From: Phlyctochytrium arcticum
Taxonomy: Eukaryota; Chytridiomycota; Chytridiomycetes; Chytridiales; Chytridiaceae
Direction: 5' to 3'
NCBI GenBank assembly: GCA_025602905.1
Contig: JAHLKI010000011.1
Location: forward strand, 186,001-250,000
Length of the DNA stretch: 64,000 nucleotides
In this document: piece by piece, positions 21,706-33,290 of the stretch
How positions within the stretch are numbered: the first letter of the stretch is position 1
Layout of the letters: every line of letters starts with the position of its first letter
The notes under the pieces: model-generated
The model's input: the letters and a program-made list of their open reading frames with translations, nothing else
The model's database searches: none
Told to the model about the DNA's origin: nothing
Program-made: the position numbers and the translations under genes

Positions 21706-23034
21706 GATTACAATCGTTCTACACTGTAGGTCCCCCACCGACGCTGCTCTCTGCTCCCAAATTTGCCGTTCAGACTAAACCAGTCTTAGCAAAGACTATA
21801 CAGCAATAGCTAGACGCAGATATGACGGAATGCACGCCTAAATGCTCCACCAAGCAGTCAAATAGATATTTCTCGACTTTTCCAGTTGCAGGACCGTCCT
21901 CCTGTCAGCTTCTTGGTGCCGATCTTCGATGTACCGATATTTCCTATGGTAACTGTGTTTCCTAGTGGTTCTAATGCTGATGTTGAAAGTCGCATTGGCG
22001 CTCGCAGCTTTTGCGGCGTGAGAGTTTTTCCGTGATGCAACTACTAAGCCACTGCTGACCGCTCGCGTTTGTTTATACTCGTCCCGGAAGATCGTCGCGT
22101 TTATAGTTGAACTCGAGCATGCGAATGTGCTTCAAACAGATCCAGACAGATCCGATGAATTTTTATATGCAACATGCAAGTCAACAGCTATAGAGCGTGG
22201 CCGTCGTGAGATCCGAACGATCTATGCCGACTGCCACTTGATCTATGGTGAATGCAATTGTGCTGAACTTTGATTGCGGACATTCACTTCCCAAAACCCG
22301 TTTTTAAAGTTCTTTGACATGCCTTTTGGAAAGTGTGCATATAGATCGCGGCCTTTCTGTTGGCATCTGCATGATACGTTGTATATATGGGTGCGATGGG
22401 TCGATAGGATATATACAGGGGGAGGGCCAAGGAGGGCCCTGGGCCTCCCGCGGCCTGATTCTGCCCCTGGCGCAGAACTGTACTTAGTGTACCATATGGT
22501 TGAGATGATGTATCGTGCTGGCAACCGGCGGTGGTACTAATAGAGCCCTGCATATAAGACAGGCCGTCGTTTCGTCGTTCTTTCTTCCTCCTGCTTCTTG
22601 CCAATCTCGCCTTCCATCTCCTACTCATCTTGAACATAAGTTGAACGCGTGGTCAGTAACGCGCCTTCGTCATAACATAGCACCTGCGCGTACAGTAGCT
22701 CCTTTTTCCATACTGCCAAGTGAGCCCCCAGGTGTCCGAACCCCAGACTTCGTTCTCCCGTCGACTTTCAGCTTTTTCCAGTCTTTGGTACATTCATTCT
22801 CCTGGTTCTGTGCGCCAAGCAAGCGTTAATCGCTGTCGGTTCTCTAGTATCTGCGTTCTCTGCGGGCCTTCTGCGCTGTCGACACTTGTTCGGCAGCCTT
22901 TGTTTATTGCTTCCGATCGCATCGTAGACACATCGGGGTTACTCTTCCATCCTCCCCAAGCTGAGGCGGAGAGCAGCATCTAAACCTACGAGTGCTTCTA
23001 CCAAGCTAAACCCGCCGCTGCATCATCATAATCC
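21706..23034. other. Divergent intergenic region (Doa10 / methyltransferase-ligase fusion)
   Basis: About 1.3 kb between two divergent starts. TGCATATAAGACAGG at about 22549 is a plausible TATA element for the plus-strand gene, which would leave a leader of about 450 nt rich in short pyrimidine tracts. No protein-like ORF found. Confidence 0.5.
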
Positions 23035-25504
23035 ATGCCTCAAGCTGCTACTACCCTCAGTGCTCCTCAAGCCGAGCCGGCCTGGAAAGCCGATTTGGAC
23101 AGCTTGAGAAAGTCATCAAAGTCTCTTTTTAAACCAATCAATGGTGTCGCTGCACATCCCCTGAAATCAACCAAGGAGTATACCACATCCACTGGCGCGA
23201 TCTGTCATGGAAGAGTCGCCAATTTAGAATCCATGGTGCCCGCCGCGTGGTGGCAAACCGTATTCGCTGATGCCATGTACCTTAAAACCGACGGGGATGT
23301 TGTAGAAGATCCAGATATTACAAAAGAGGAAGTGGGTCTTTTGGAAGCTGACCCAGAAATCAAAAAGATCTTGATGCGTGGAGCCACCAACGGCACCCAA
23401 GGTAAGATTTCACATCATTCTGCTTTCACCAAACAGGAGAACGTTGCTAACACTACGTTTGCATCTCGCAGATGGACAAGGCCCCGCAGCCCAAATCCTC
23501 GACTTATGCTGTGGTCAAGGGCGCCACGTGCTACATTTGGCTCAAGAATACCCGCATCTTGGCTTGCATGGACATGATCAATCCTCCTATCTGATTAGCT
23601 TGGCCAAAGAACGCGCATCCCTTCAATCAGGGTGCAAACCTGCATTCACGGTTGGCGACTGTCGCCAGATTCCCTATGCTGACCACATATTTGACTTGGT
23701 CATGGTGATGGGAAACTCTTTTGGCTATTTTTCCGATGAAAACGGTGACAAAGTAGTTCTGGAAGAAATTCTCCGCGTTTTGGCGCCAGGTGGGCGGTTG
23801 ATCCTGGATCTGACTGATGGTGACTATATGCGCGATAACTTTGCCGAGCGGAGTTGGGAATGGATAGACGATATTACGTTTGTCTGCCGCGAGCGCCAGC
23901 TGAGCAAGGACGGCCTGCGTCTGAGCTCGCGTGAAGTTGTTTCGCTGACCACCAAAGGTGTAGTGCGCGATCAGTTCTACCAGGAAAGACTTTATGGAAG
24001 GACAGAAGTTGAAGCTTTGGTCCAAGATATGGGATTTGATCTTATCCGGGATGTAAACAAGGCCGATCCCATTACCCTGGGCAAAGACCTGAGCAAGCGA
24101 AAGGAGGACCTTGGTATGATGGAACAGCGCGTTTTGATCAACGCGCTCAAGCCCCCTCGTTCTGTCAATGGTGTCCACAGCGCCAAGGGCTTCAATGGCA
24201 TTAATGGTGTTGCGGCACATGCTAATGGCACCGCTAAGCTCTCCAACGGACTTGGATCTATGGTAACGAATGGGACTTATCACCCTGAGTCATTAAACGG
24301 AGAGGAAGAGAATGGGAGCCTTCTGACTACCGAAACTGACACTGCCGAAAAGTCGCAAATCACAGTCAAGGCACCACCCTTTGAGCGAATAACGGTACTG
24401 TTGGGTGACCCTAGCCGTCCCTGTGTCGGAAAACTCAACAATACATGGAATCCAGAAGATTTGGAAACGCGTCAAAAGCTCATTGCAGTATTGCACGAGC
24501 TCGGCTATTCTCCGGAGGCCATTGATGTCCTTGACAGCCATGAATCTTACATGTCGCTTCTCAAGACAAACTCGCCAGAGTTTGTATTCAACTTGTGTGA
24601 CGAGGGCTTTGACAATGATGCGCTGCAAGAATTGCATGTCCCAGCATTGCTTGACATGCTCCACATTCCGTATTCTGGAGCGGGACCAAACTGCTTGGCC
24701 CATTGCTACGACAAGGGGTTGGTGAACCGGACCGCAGCGTCCATCGGGGTACCCACTCCCCGCGAAACATTTTACTTTGCCGACACTGCAACACCGGCTG
24801 TCCAAGACATTGCCAAGCTCCACGCCGTGATCTCGCAAGACATTGGTTACCCAGCATTCATCAAACCGGTCAAAGGCGACAATTCACTGGGTATTACTTG
24901 CCGGTCAATTGTCAACAACGAACAAGAACTCGACACGTACGTGACTGAGCTACAGACTATGGGTATCCGGGACATGATTGTGCAAGAATACCTGGACGGA
25001 CCAGAGTATGGTGTTGGCATGATTGGCAACCGTGAAAGCGGGTTTCACTTTTTCCCGATTTTGGAAGTCGACTATACCCAGATTACCGCGCAGTCTCTTC
25101 CACCCATTTTAGGATACGAGAGCAAGTGGGACCCCACTTCGCCCTACTGGACGGACATCGGCTACAAAGCCGCCACGGGCCTGTCGCCGTCCACCATTGC
25201 GGATCTCAAGACTTGGTGTATCGCCCTTTGGGACAGATTTGGCTGCCGCGATTATGCCCGCTTCGACTTTCGCTCCGACAGAGCCAACAATACCATCAAG
25301 CTACTTGAAGTCAACCCAAATCCGGGATGGTGCTGGGACGGCAAGTTTGTATATATGGGCAAACTCGAGGGATTGACCTACGGAGATGTGATTGGCATGA
25401 TTTTGAATGCTGCCTGGGATCGGTTGCATGGGCAGAAAACGCAGGGTGGGCGCAAGACTGTTACAGAAAATGGAACGTCCATAAAGGTGACTCGGGGACA
25501 GTAG
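23035..25504 (+). CDS. Fusion of a SAM-dependent methyltransferase and a D-Ala-D-Ala-ligase-like ATP-grasp enzyme
   Basis: Two exons, 23035-23401 and 23472-25504 (intron 70 bp), give 799 residues. Residues about 60-120 form a lead-in region. A class I methyltransferase follows at about 125-380: motif I ILDLCCGQGRHVLHLA, GHDQS, GDCRQIPYADHIFDLVMVMG, then LAPGGRLILDL. After a low-complexity Asn/Gly-rich linker (about 385-450), a D-alanine-D-alanine-ligase-like unit runs to the C-terminus: pre-ATP-grasp HELGYSPEAIDVLD, FNLCDEGFDNDALQ, PYSGAGPNCLAHCYDKGL, the ATP-binding YPAFIKPVKGDNSLGI, VQEYLDGPEYGVGMIGN, and the Mg site YARFDFR..KLLEVNPNPGW. Catalytic residues look complete in both halves. Probably ligates an amino acid or peptide and methylates the substrate or product; the pathway is unknown. 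Confidence 0.88.
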
Positions 25505-26180
25505 TAGACTAAGGACTTTTTTTCTATACCATTGTATTTTGTCCCTATGTATTTTTTAAGGAAACATGTACATTGTCGCTGAAAGCTCAGTTTTCCCATG
25601 TACTTTGGGCACAACTCTGGCACAATTGTCTCACAAATATATACAGCTGTGATGATGTCGGCAGCAAGCCAACACAACTGACTCTTGCTGTACCCGAGGC
25701 CATCATAAATAAGGCGCTGTTTTCTTGGCAGGCATCTCAGCAGAGCACTGCCTTTCAGCGTTTGACTTGCATTGATAGTCGAGCCATCGAGGCAGTGCGG
25801 ACAGACGTGGGGTTGCGAGTGCTGCGCCACGATCTTGGCTTACGCGGGGCAAAGTCCGCTCCCGTTGCGTTTTAGGCCCCGGAGGAACTTGACGCTGGGC
25901 TCGCCCAATTTCCATCGCCATTTATCCAGGGCATAGCGAGAGGCGCATATATTCTGGTCCATGCACAACGAAAACGAACGTATGGAGTCCGTGAGTCACT
26001 TTTTACCACGAGTGTAAGCGTATATATTGGCGGGCTTGGTTGGGGGAAAGCACGAGCAGAACCCAACCGATGCGCATCGATGGCCCCGCAAGAGCAATAA
26101 TCATGGCGGTGCACAACGCTCCGGATCCGTACTTTTTGGCGGAAATCTCGCACTGCCCGTGCCGGGATGGTTGGTCGGCT

Positions 26181-26188
26181 TGACGTCA
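26181..26188. promoter_or_regulatory. Palindromic CRE/ATF site TGACGTCA
   Basis: A perfect TGACGTCA lies about 145 bp upstream of the TATA box and about 250 bp upstream of the ATG of the Thr-rich gene. bZIP factors of the ATF/CREB type bind this sequence in fungi. Confidence 0.5.
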
Positions 26189-26325
26189 CATATATATAGA
26201 TTGCGCTCGGAAATGGGAGAAAAAAAGCGACTGTGATAGCAGATGGCCCAAGGTGAGCCTTTTTTCCGATGGTGTTTTCTTGGCATTCGGGAATTTCTGA
26301 AGCAAAAAAAAGGGAACAGAAACAG

Positions 26326-26332
26326 TATAAAA
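26326..26332 (+). promoter_or_regulatory. TATA box of the Thr-rich secreted protein
   Basis: TATAAAA in the context ACAGTATAAAAGGAGC, 107-113 bp before the ATG, with a C/A-rich leader ending CAACAACCATG. Confidence 0.6.
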
Positions 26333-26438
26333 GGAGCACTGCATTCCTCCCCCCGCTCCCTTGATCTTTCGGAACATCTCACTCAACATCTGCATCAACA
26401 AACACACATCTAAACAAAGCATCCATTTTTCAACAACC

Positions 26439-27602
26439 ATGAAGACTCAACTGCTCGTTCTCGCCTGTGCCTACAGCGCCCTGGCGCAAGTCACCCTCTT
26501 TGATCCATTGGTCGGCCCTGAAACCATCACTACCGATGTGACTGTCACCGTCACCGAAACTGGAACGGAAACGGCCACCGCCACGGGGACCGACACTGCC
26601 GATCCTTGGACAGTCATTGATGATCCCATCTTTCCTGGTCTTGTGCCTGATGACTTCTGGGGAACTACTGAAGATAGCACCGAAACCGCAACAGAGACTT
26701 CTGATACCGCACCTGTCGAACCCGCAATCATCGAGACTCCCATCATCCCAAGTAAACGGATGGTCCGTCGTCACTTTCGTCGCCAACAGAGTTCCCCAAC
26801 CGTCCTCCCCCGCCCATTGATTCCCATTACCCGTCGTCCTTTGCTCACTACCCGCACATTTAAGCCCGTCACCATCACAGTCACTGCAACCGTCTCCGCA
26901 ACCGGTACGGCCACTGGAACAGCTACGGCTACTGGAACGGCTACTGGAACAGCTACTATCACATCCCGTGCTCCAGCGACATTACCCCCTCCCCCAGCTA
27001 CTCCCGCCTTGCCCACCATCGTTCGCTCTGTCCTCTCGGCCATCATTCCCACCCGGACTCCCTCCGCAATCCCAACTCCGGCTCCCCCAGTTGTCCCCAT
27101 CCCCATTCGCCGACAAGCTGAAGTGGATGATAATGACGACGACACTGACATTGACATTGATGATGATTTTGACGATGTCGATGATGATGTTGATGACGAT
27201 GACCGCTGGACGTGGTGGTCTACGTCGGCCACTGCTACCGCAACTGAAACTGCTACCGCAACTGCCACCACGGAAACCGAACCCGAAGTCATTCCAGAAA
27301 CACTCGCCCTACCTGACCTGGAGACTCCTCCCCCTGTGCTTCAGCTGATTCCCCCCGGCATCTTTGATCTGGGAGATGACACAACTACTGGCACCGCAAC
27401 CGTAACAGCGACCGAAACTGCCATTGCTACCGAAACCGAAACTCCAGCTCCTGGTGAAGCTACTCTGATCTCAACAACCATTGAGACTGCCACTCCAACC
27501 ACCGAGGACGATAACGAGTGGTGGAACAGCATTTTCGGCCCTATTGAGAGCAACTTGGCCCATTTGTCCAGCATCGCGGCAAGTCTTCCCACCGGCGTCT
27601 GA
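26439..27602 (+). CDS. Secreted Thr/Pro-rich protein with an acidic Asp tract
   Basis: 387 residues from the ATG at 26439, which begins directly with a signal peptide (MKTQLLVLACAYSALAQ). An upstream in-frame ATG at 26361 would put 26 residues before the signal and overlaps the leader, so I reject it. Thr/Glu/Ala-rich low-complexity stretches (TVTETGTETATATGT, ATGTATATGTATGTA) alternate with Pro-rich segments. Two basic sites, KRMVRRHFRRQQ and IRRQAEVD, look like Kex2-type processing sites. Between them and the C-terminus lies an Asp-rich stretch of about 40 residues. No catalytic domain is visible; probably a cell-wall or matrix glycoprotein, perhaps proteolytically processed. Confidence 0.72.
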   Translation: MKTQLLVLACAYSALAQVTLFDPLVGPETITTDVTVTVTETGTETATATGTDTADPWTVIDDPIFPGLVPDDFWGTTEDSTETATETSDTAPVEPAIIETPIIPSKRMVRRHFRRQQSSPTVLPRPLIPITRRPLLTTRTFKPVTITVTATVSATGTATGTATATGTATGTATITSRAPATLPPPPATPALPTIVRSVLSAIIPTRTPSAIPTPAPPVVPIPIRRQAEVDDNDDDTDIDIDDDFDDVDDDVDDDDRWTWWSTSATATATETATATATTETEPEVIPETLALPDLETPPPVLQLIPPGIFDLGDDTTTGTATVTATETAIATETETPAPGEATLISTTIETATPTTEDDNEWWNSIFGPIESNLAHLSSIAASLPTGV

Positions 27603-27853
27603 GGGCCAACCACTTGCATCATTTTCCCATATATAACCTTCTCCCCTGTACATTTTACGAAGCTATACCTTTTGCTTTCTTTTAATTGTATCATATCAAC
27701 TCTCTGCTTGATATTCAATCAATAATGGATTTGCGTGCAAGACTTGCTTAAATATTTTGATGCCAAACGTGCAGTGCAATCTACAGAAATAAAAAAAAGG
27801 ATACAAGCATGTATATACAGAGACGTTGCAGGCCGGAAAGTGACTTGCCGGCA

Positions 27854-29639
27854 CTACTTTCGTCGTCGAAGCTCGCTCGCGCCCTTCCCTTTGATGGCGT
27901 TCGAGAAACCAGTGGCCTTGATCTCAGGTGCACTTGCAGAGGGACCAACGCTTGCCGGCCGGCTGCTGCCAGAAATCCTAATCATAGTGGCCAAGATAAA
28001 CATGGCTGTGGCGGCAATCAAGTAAGCCCTGACGCTTCCCAATACCCAATAGGTACTACATCCAAATAATGGACCCAAACTCCTGCCTAGTTGCCCGATG
28101 CTGCGGAATGTGCCCAGTATCCGCCCGCGATCTCCCACGTCGTGGCGCTGGCTGGATTCTGACGAACCGTTGGCGGCCGTTGCGGCTGCGGCTTTGATAA
28201 CCTGTTGCTGCTGCTGAGTCTCATAACTCGCAAGCGCAGTCAGACTCGTAACGACTGTTCCACTCGTAAAAGCCAGGAAGGTCGCTCCAACAAAGAGCCA
28301 TTTGGTGTTCCACGCAAACAGGCCTTGCGTAGCCAAGCCAATCCCACACGCCGTGATACCTTGTATGGCAATAGTTCGCTCCGACACGCGCTTGCCGGCC
28401 ATCCGCCGGGTATATCCCCCTTGTACCAGTGCGGAAATGACGCCCATGTAGCCCAGTAAAGCGCCCTGTTGTGCGTGGGAAAACTGAAATCGGTCATGGG
28501 TGAGAAAAGTAAGGGTGAATTCCATTCCGGAAAAGAAGAAGAGAAAGGCGAAATGCATCATGTTGAGCAGTCGCAGATTGGATTGACGGCGGGCAATCAC
28601 CGCCGCACTAGCGGCCGCATCACTCGTTGCCTGTGGGGCCCCGATGACCTTTTCTTGCTGCTCGGAACGCGACTCATTCTCTCCCTTGCCAGCTGGACTG
28701 GAGGTGACCTCCCCCTTGAATTGCGATGTTTCTGGCAATGCGGCAGCAAGATACAGGCTTTCCACGACAATCAAAACAAATGCAAATAGCGCTGGACTAG
28801 AATAGGTATTGATGTCCCAATCAACCGTTACGGGAAACACCTTTGCCAGATCGATCGTTGTGAGGTAAGCTCCCAATGGAGGTCCAACCGTGAATCCCAG
28901 CGAAAAAGCAATCCCAACCAATGCCTGTAAAAGTAAAAGAAGTTAATCGGATGTCGCAACGCAGGCCAAGGTTTGCACAGTACTGACCAATCCGCGCGAT
29001 CTGGTTTGGGGTGTTGTGATGTCTGATATCATGGCAATTGACATTTGCACATTGCCCTCACTCAACCCTCCAATAACTCTGGACCAGATAAACATCCCAA
29101 AAGACTTTGAGAAGATCCATAAGAGCATCGACGCTGCATTCCCAATCTAATCAAAGGGACATCAGTCATCATTCCACCCAAAATTTTGGGACCTGTCAGA
29201 ACGGACATACCATGCTCAACAATAGAACATTCCGCCGACCATATCGGTCACTCAAGAACCCAATCACTGGCGAACTGATGAATTGGAGGAAGGAGAATAA
29301 CGACCCCAAAATGCCGCCATAGAGCACGATATCCAAACGTCCTTCGGGCAGACCCAGGAATATACGAAAGCCCTGGACCACTTCTTTTATTCGGCTATAT
29401 GTTGAGAGCTGGCAGGAGGTTTATACTCAGTCTCGGTGCCTTGAATGACTTCAAACATTTCTGGTACTCACCGGATCATGACCGTCTGTTTTGTCATAAT
29501 GTTCCAAAATTCGAGGAAAGAGTGGGAGAATGATGGTAAAGGCAAGAATGTCGATCAGGAGCGCACAAAAGACGGTCTTCAAAGTCTTCCGCACAAAGCG
29601 GTTCTGTGCTGCTTCAGGCAGTTGTCTATCTTGTAACAT
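27854..29639 (-). CDS. MFSD10-like major facilitator transporter, four exons
   Basis: Exons 29639-29472, 29408-29211, 29146-28988, 28924-27854; introns of 63, 64 and 63 bp; all phases close to 531 residues. The family signature is strong: ILPLFPRILEHYDKTDGHDP at the N-terminus, LFSFLQFISSPVIGFLSDRYGRR (the inter-TM2/3 motif), SRVIGGLSEGNVQMS, GIAFSLGFTVGPPLGAYL and LFFFSGMEFTLTFLTHDRFQFS. These match animal MFSD10 (organic anion/drug transporter-like) position by position as far as I can recall. Twelve transmembrane helices are expected. A Gln/Ala-rich cytosolic insert precedes the last four helices. Likely an intracellular or plasma-membrane exporter; substrate unknown. Confidence 0.85.
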
Positions 29640-29894
29640 GCCGAAATCAAGACAGGGTATGGATTGTGTTTGTCACCTTCGAGATTTTGGTGACGGCAAA
29701 CGCCGCGGTGAAACCCAGCGAAATTGACTCGGGTTTGCCACCGCACAAGTTTTACAACATTGAGAATTCCAATTCGGCCAAGCATCAGTGCTCCCGGCAT
29801 CGCATCAGCAGAAAGGTATTCAGGCTCAGTGAACAATTTCGAGAAGAAGAATATTTAAAAAATACATATTCAAGAGTACAATTCAAGCAGCAGA

Positions 29895-31318
29895 CTAGTG
29901 ACCGACAGTGTCTTCGCGGGTGAAGGGGACAGCGGCGGGAGCAGTAGCCGGGTTCAATGGCTTCCTGACGAGGAAAAAGAACATGGGGGTGAAGATCTTT
30001 TGCTCACCAGCCTTGACCAAAGAGTCGGCGGCAAGGTTGAGCAAACTTGAGACTTTGCGGGTGCCAGATGGAGCAACGCGAAGGGTTTCCAGGGTAAGAA
30101 CCATCTTGTCGGTCATCCTACAAAAATGTATTATTAGCCACGATTCAAACTTTGTTATGCCAAATCCACTTACCATCGTCCAAAGGGGGTCATGCGCCAG
30201 CGGTGAAGCTGTTCGAGGTTGAGGCTGTAGCTACCTTGAAGAGGCAAGTACCATGGGTTCTGGGCCTCCATCAGGGGGGCGGTGTCGGCAGCAAGATCGC
30301 AGTGCTCGACAATCTCAAATCCAAGGTTTTTCAGGACCTCAAGAGTTTGAACAATGGTGTAGAGTTTGGAAATGGAGTTTCCTTCCTAATGTCGAATTGC
30401 GAGGGTCAGCCAAGTGATCAGCAGAGCTATGGGATGACTAAAAATTTACCTCAACATCGTGGATGATTTGCTTTTGTGCGGGGTCCGTCTCGTCGTAGGT
30501 GTCAGTCGTCAACCACTCGTAGCAAGCAAACATGCCTCCTGGCTTCAGGACGCGGAACACTTCTCCGTACACAGTCTCTAAGCGGGAGGCGTGACAGCAA
30601 GCCTCAATGGCGTAAGCAGCGTCGAGGGAGTTGGAAGGGATGGGCATGTTTTGGAAGTCTCCCTTGACGGCCTTGCACAGAGAAGAGAGGCCGAGCTCAG
30701 CGGCAAGGTGACGGCAACGGTCAACTTGGTAAGAGTTGTTGTTCAGACCAGTGACAAAGGCACCACTGAACTTGGCAATCTCTCGTAATGGACCACCTAA
30801 TGAAGTAAGAACGCATGAAATGACCGTTGGCATACTAGAAGTAACACAGGAACTTACCGACACCACAGCCTACATCAATACACTCCATGCCGGGCTTCAA
30901 GCCGAGCTTCAGAGCGAGGTAGTGCTCGTGCTGAGCAATAGCTTGCTGGAATGTGGAACTTTTGAACATACGGGCAAAGTGGAACGACGTTCCCCAACCT
31001 TTATTATCAGTCAGAAATTAGTCTTGATTTGCAATACAAAGCAGCACCCAACTTACCGTATTCGTAAAAGTCGGTAACAAGATCGTAAAAGTGATTTGTG
31101 AGCTTGTCCGAGTTGGATCGACGCTCGGCAACAGAGTCATCGGTGTTTGTGAGGTTTTTGCGATCAGAGTCCCAGTATTGGTAGTAAGAGTCGACGGTCA
31201 GCTTGTGCGAGCTGGTGTCAGTGTTCTTTTTGCGGAGACGCAGCAGGAACGAGCTCAGCTCGGGGTCCTGGACCGGCGTTGGGAGGCCATTGGTAGTGGC
31301 GACGGTAGTTCGGGTCAT
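29895..31318 (-). CDS. ERG6: Sterol 24-C-methyltransferase (ergosterol pathway), five exons
   Basis: Exons 31318-31057, 30998-30858, 30796-30450, 30385-30174, 30117-29895; introns 56-64 bp; 394 residues. Motifs: [15 protein letters not shown], the SAM site [16 protein letters not shown] across two exons, [10 protein letters not shown] (substrate/sterol region), FRVLKPGG and YEWLTTD, then the C-terminal sterol methyltransferase domain ending near [10 protein letters not shown]. The enzyme transfers methyl from SAM to C-24 of zymosterol, usually at ER or lipid droplets. An in-frame ATG 17 codons upstream exists (31369), but the start at 31318 gives the usual length. A TATATAAAA element lies about 110 bp upstream. 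Confidence 0.95.
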
Positions 31319-31420
31319 GACAGCTGGTGGTTGGGAGAAATGATTGAGGGTTAATACGGGGGGTGTCAAGTGCCAAAGCTACGTTGGTGTGGAGGGGGGA
31401 AAGGATCATTGTCGTTGACC

Positions 31421-31432
31421 TTTTATATATGC
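31421..31432 (-). promoter_or_regulatory. TATA box of ERG6
   Basis: Minus strand reads GGCATATATAAAAGG, about 105-115 bp upstream of the preferred start. Confidence 0.5.
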
Positions 31433-32212
31433 CAGCCGGGAAGGGGTTTGGCAGAGTAACCCCCTTCCTTTTTCTGCCGGCCCCGCCCGCCCATTGGGCT
31501 CAGGGGAATTGAGATCTCCAGATCCAGCAGCACACCCGGGCGATGGCAACAACGACGGCGGAAAAGATAGTCGACGGCAGGTAGCCGGCTACATACAGCG
31601 AGAAGGACTTACCTGGGTGGTGGGCAGATTGCACGGATGGAGATGGGGGGAGGGATGGTGGAGGGAGAGAGAGAAAACGGCCAGGGGTGTGAAATAGTAC
31701 ACTGTTAGGGACTGACTAATTGCGCGTTCCGGACACTGGCGGCCCGAAAGCCGAGTCGTTTTCGGACAAAAATCATCCCACAAATTCCCCACACTTGTCG
31801 GACATCCGCCGTGCGCTGAGCTGATGTTGAGAACCCTGCGACTAATTCGCTGCTCTCATTGTTCTTCCGAGCCTCGGAGTCGACCACCACCCGCCGTATT
31901 CGTAGGAAGAATTGTTTTTGACAGGCCAGGACAAGATTTTTTAGATCGTGGTTGCGCAGCACTCAGGGGATGGGCCCACTGGTCGCGCGACATACATTTC
32001 GGCATGACTTGCCGGCCTTGGAAAACCGACCATTCTCTGAGCGCAGTAACACATCGTATACTCGAGTATAATAATTTCAGGGATCCACACGATTCCACAG
32101 GGATTCCATGTGTCAATTCGAATCTTGAGATTTTATCGAATTCTGCTTAGGTAAGGACCAAGCTCCGATGGTCCCTGAAAGCGGCTGAAGGCATTAATTA
32201 TACCATTGGAAA
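31433..32212. other. Intergenic region, no gene seen
   Basis: About 780 bp between the divergent ERG6 and IQANK1-like genes. GC-rich near ERG6, with short ORFs that show no domain or splice support. Confidence 0.5.
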
Positions 32213-33118
32213 ATGTATGCACCGGTGAAATCAAAGGTCAAGGTCGCTCCAGATGCGTCCATCCTAGCCCCCCATTCCCGGGCCATCCCAATCCTAAAAC
32301 CCGCGCGACTCCCACCACTTGGTAAAAAACCTGTCAAACGCTCGCAGCCGGCGGCATCATCACAACCTGCGAAAGTGGCTGCACAGAGGCCAGTCGTCCA
32401 GAAACAGACTGCAGCAGCGGTGAACGTGGATGAGGACACCATTGGAAAGCAGCATGGCACTGTCGCCATCGTTGAGCAGCAAGAGCAGCGGCAGTCATTA
32501 CCCGAGGATGATGAAAATCTTATTGTTGTTGTTCCTCCACTTAGTCAATCATTGCAGAGGATTCATATTCAGCAACTCGTCCAGGTCTTGACTCCCATCG
32601 TTGATCATCCAGTGTGCCCATTTACCCCCCTGATTCTCGATCGAAGCAAGCGGGTAGAACTCTTTTTTCGCTACTCCAGCGATTTCAGCGCCTTGTTCAT
32701 TTATGCCAAGAAACATCTGCTCGAGACCATCGTTCACAAAAAGTGCACCATGCCGGAAACTCTAGAAGCTCTTCGATGCACTTTGGTTAACGCCATGCGC
32801 TATGGACGCACGCTGGTCATCGACATGGCCGACACGGCCACAGATTTCTTGCACAAGTTCACCAGCCCCACTGAATTTCCAGCAGCCACGGTCATGGCTA
32901 AAGCTGGCAGAGACTTGTATCTTGCGGATAATTGGAGTAAAGTCGTGCGGGAAGACGACAAGGAAAACGGAATTTTCGTCGTGCGCGAGGGTTTCCGCGT
33001 CATCATCACTTCAGTCTTTACGTTAGAAGACTACGAAGAATTCTTAAAGGATGCCATTCCAATGGAGGAGACTCTTCCTGTCTATATCGAGCCGGAAAAG
33101 GATCACGATTCCGGATAA
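32213..33118 (+). CDS. IQANK1-like domain protein
   Basis: 301 residues, single exon. The first 110 residues are Pro/Ala/Gln-rich and disordered. The rest is folded: FFRYSSDFSALFIYAKKHLLETIVHKK, then TLEALRCTLVNAMRYGRTLVIDMADT, and a C-terminal VVREGFRVIITSVFTLEDYEEFLKD. The ALRYGK/LVIDM pattern resembles the C-terminal (AAA-lid/P-loop-like) region of IQ motif and ankyrin repeat protein 1, but no IQ motif or ankyrin repeat is present. Role unknown; the resemblance is from memory and tentative. Convergent with the next gene. Confidence 0.6.
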   Translation: MYAPVKSKVKVAPDASILAPHSRAIPILKPARLPPLGKKPVKRSQPAASSQPAKVAAQRPVVQKQTAAAVNVDEDTIGKQHGTVAIVEQQEQRQSLPEDDENLIVVVPPLSQSLQRIHIQQLVQVLTPIVDHPVCPFTPLILDRSKRVELFFRYSSDFSALFIYAKKHLLETIVHKKCTMPETLEALRCTLVNAMRYGRTLVIDMADTATDFLHKFTSPTEFPAATVMAKAGRDLYLADNWSKVVREDDKENGIFVVREGFRVIITSVFTLEDYEEFLKDAIPMEETLPVYIEPEKDHDSG

Positions 33119-33290
33119 GTTTACTCGTATGAGCCCGCAAAAATGACCAAATGTGACTAGATACAAGTAATACTACTCTAGATCTAGTCTAGCCTAACCT
33201 TCCTATATACGCTAGCGAATGTAGGTCGATAGGATGTAGGGCATGGCTGTCCTGTGCAGAGTAGTTGTAGCTCTGGTGCTAATACTAGGC

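Larger units (their letters stand above)
25505..26438. other. Intergenic region with the promoter of the Thr-rich secreted protein
   Basis: It holds the 3' region of the fusion gene and, from about 26180, regulatory sites for the next gene. No ORF of interest. Confidence 0.6.

Noticed and set aside
26361..26438. N-terminal extension of the Thr-rich secreted protein
   Set aside because: It would bury the signal peptide behind 26 residues and lies in the leader just after the TATA box.
26771..27292. Minus-strand Val-rich ORF opposite the Thr-rich secreted protein
   Set aside because: Antisense shadow of low-complexity Thr/Asp codons.
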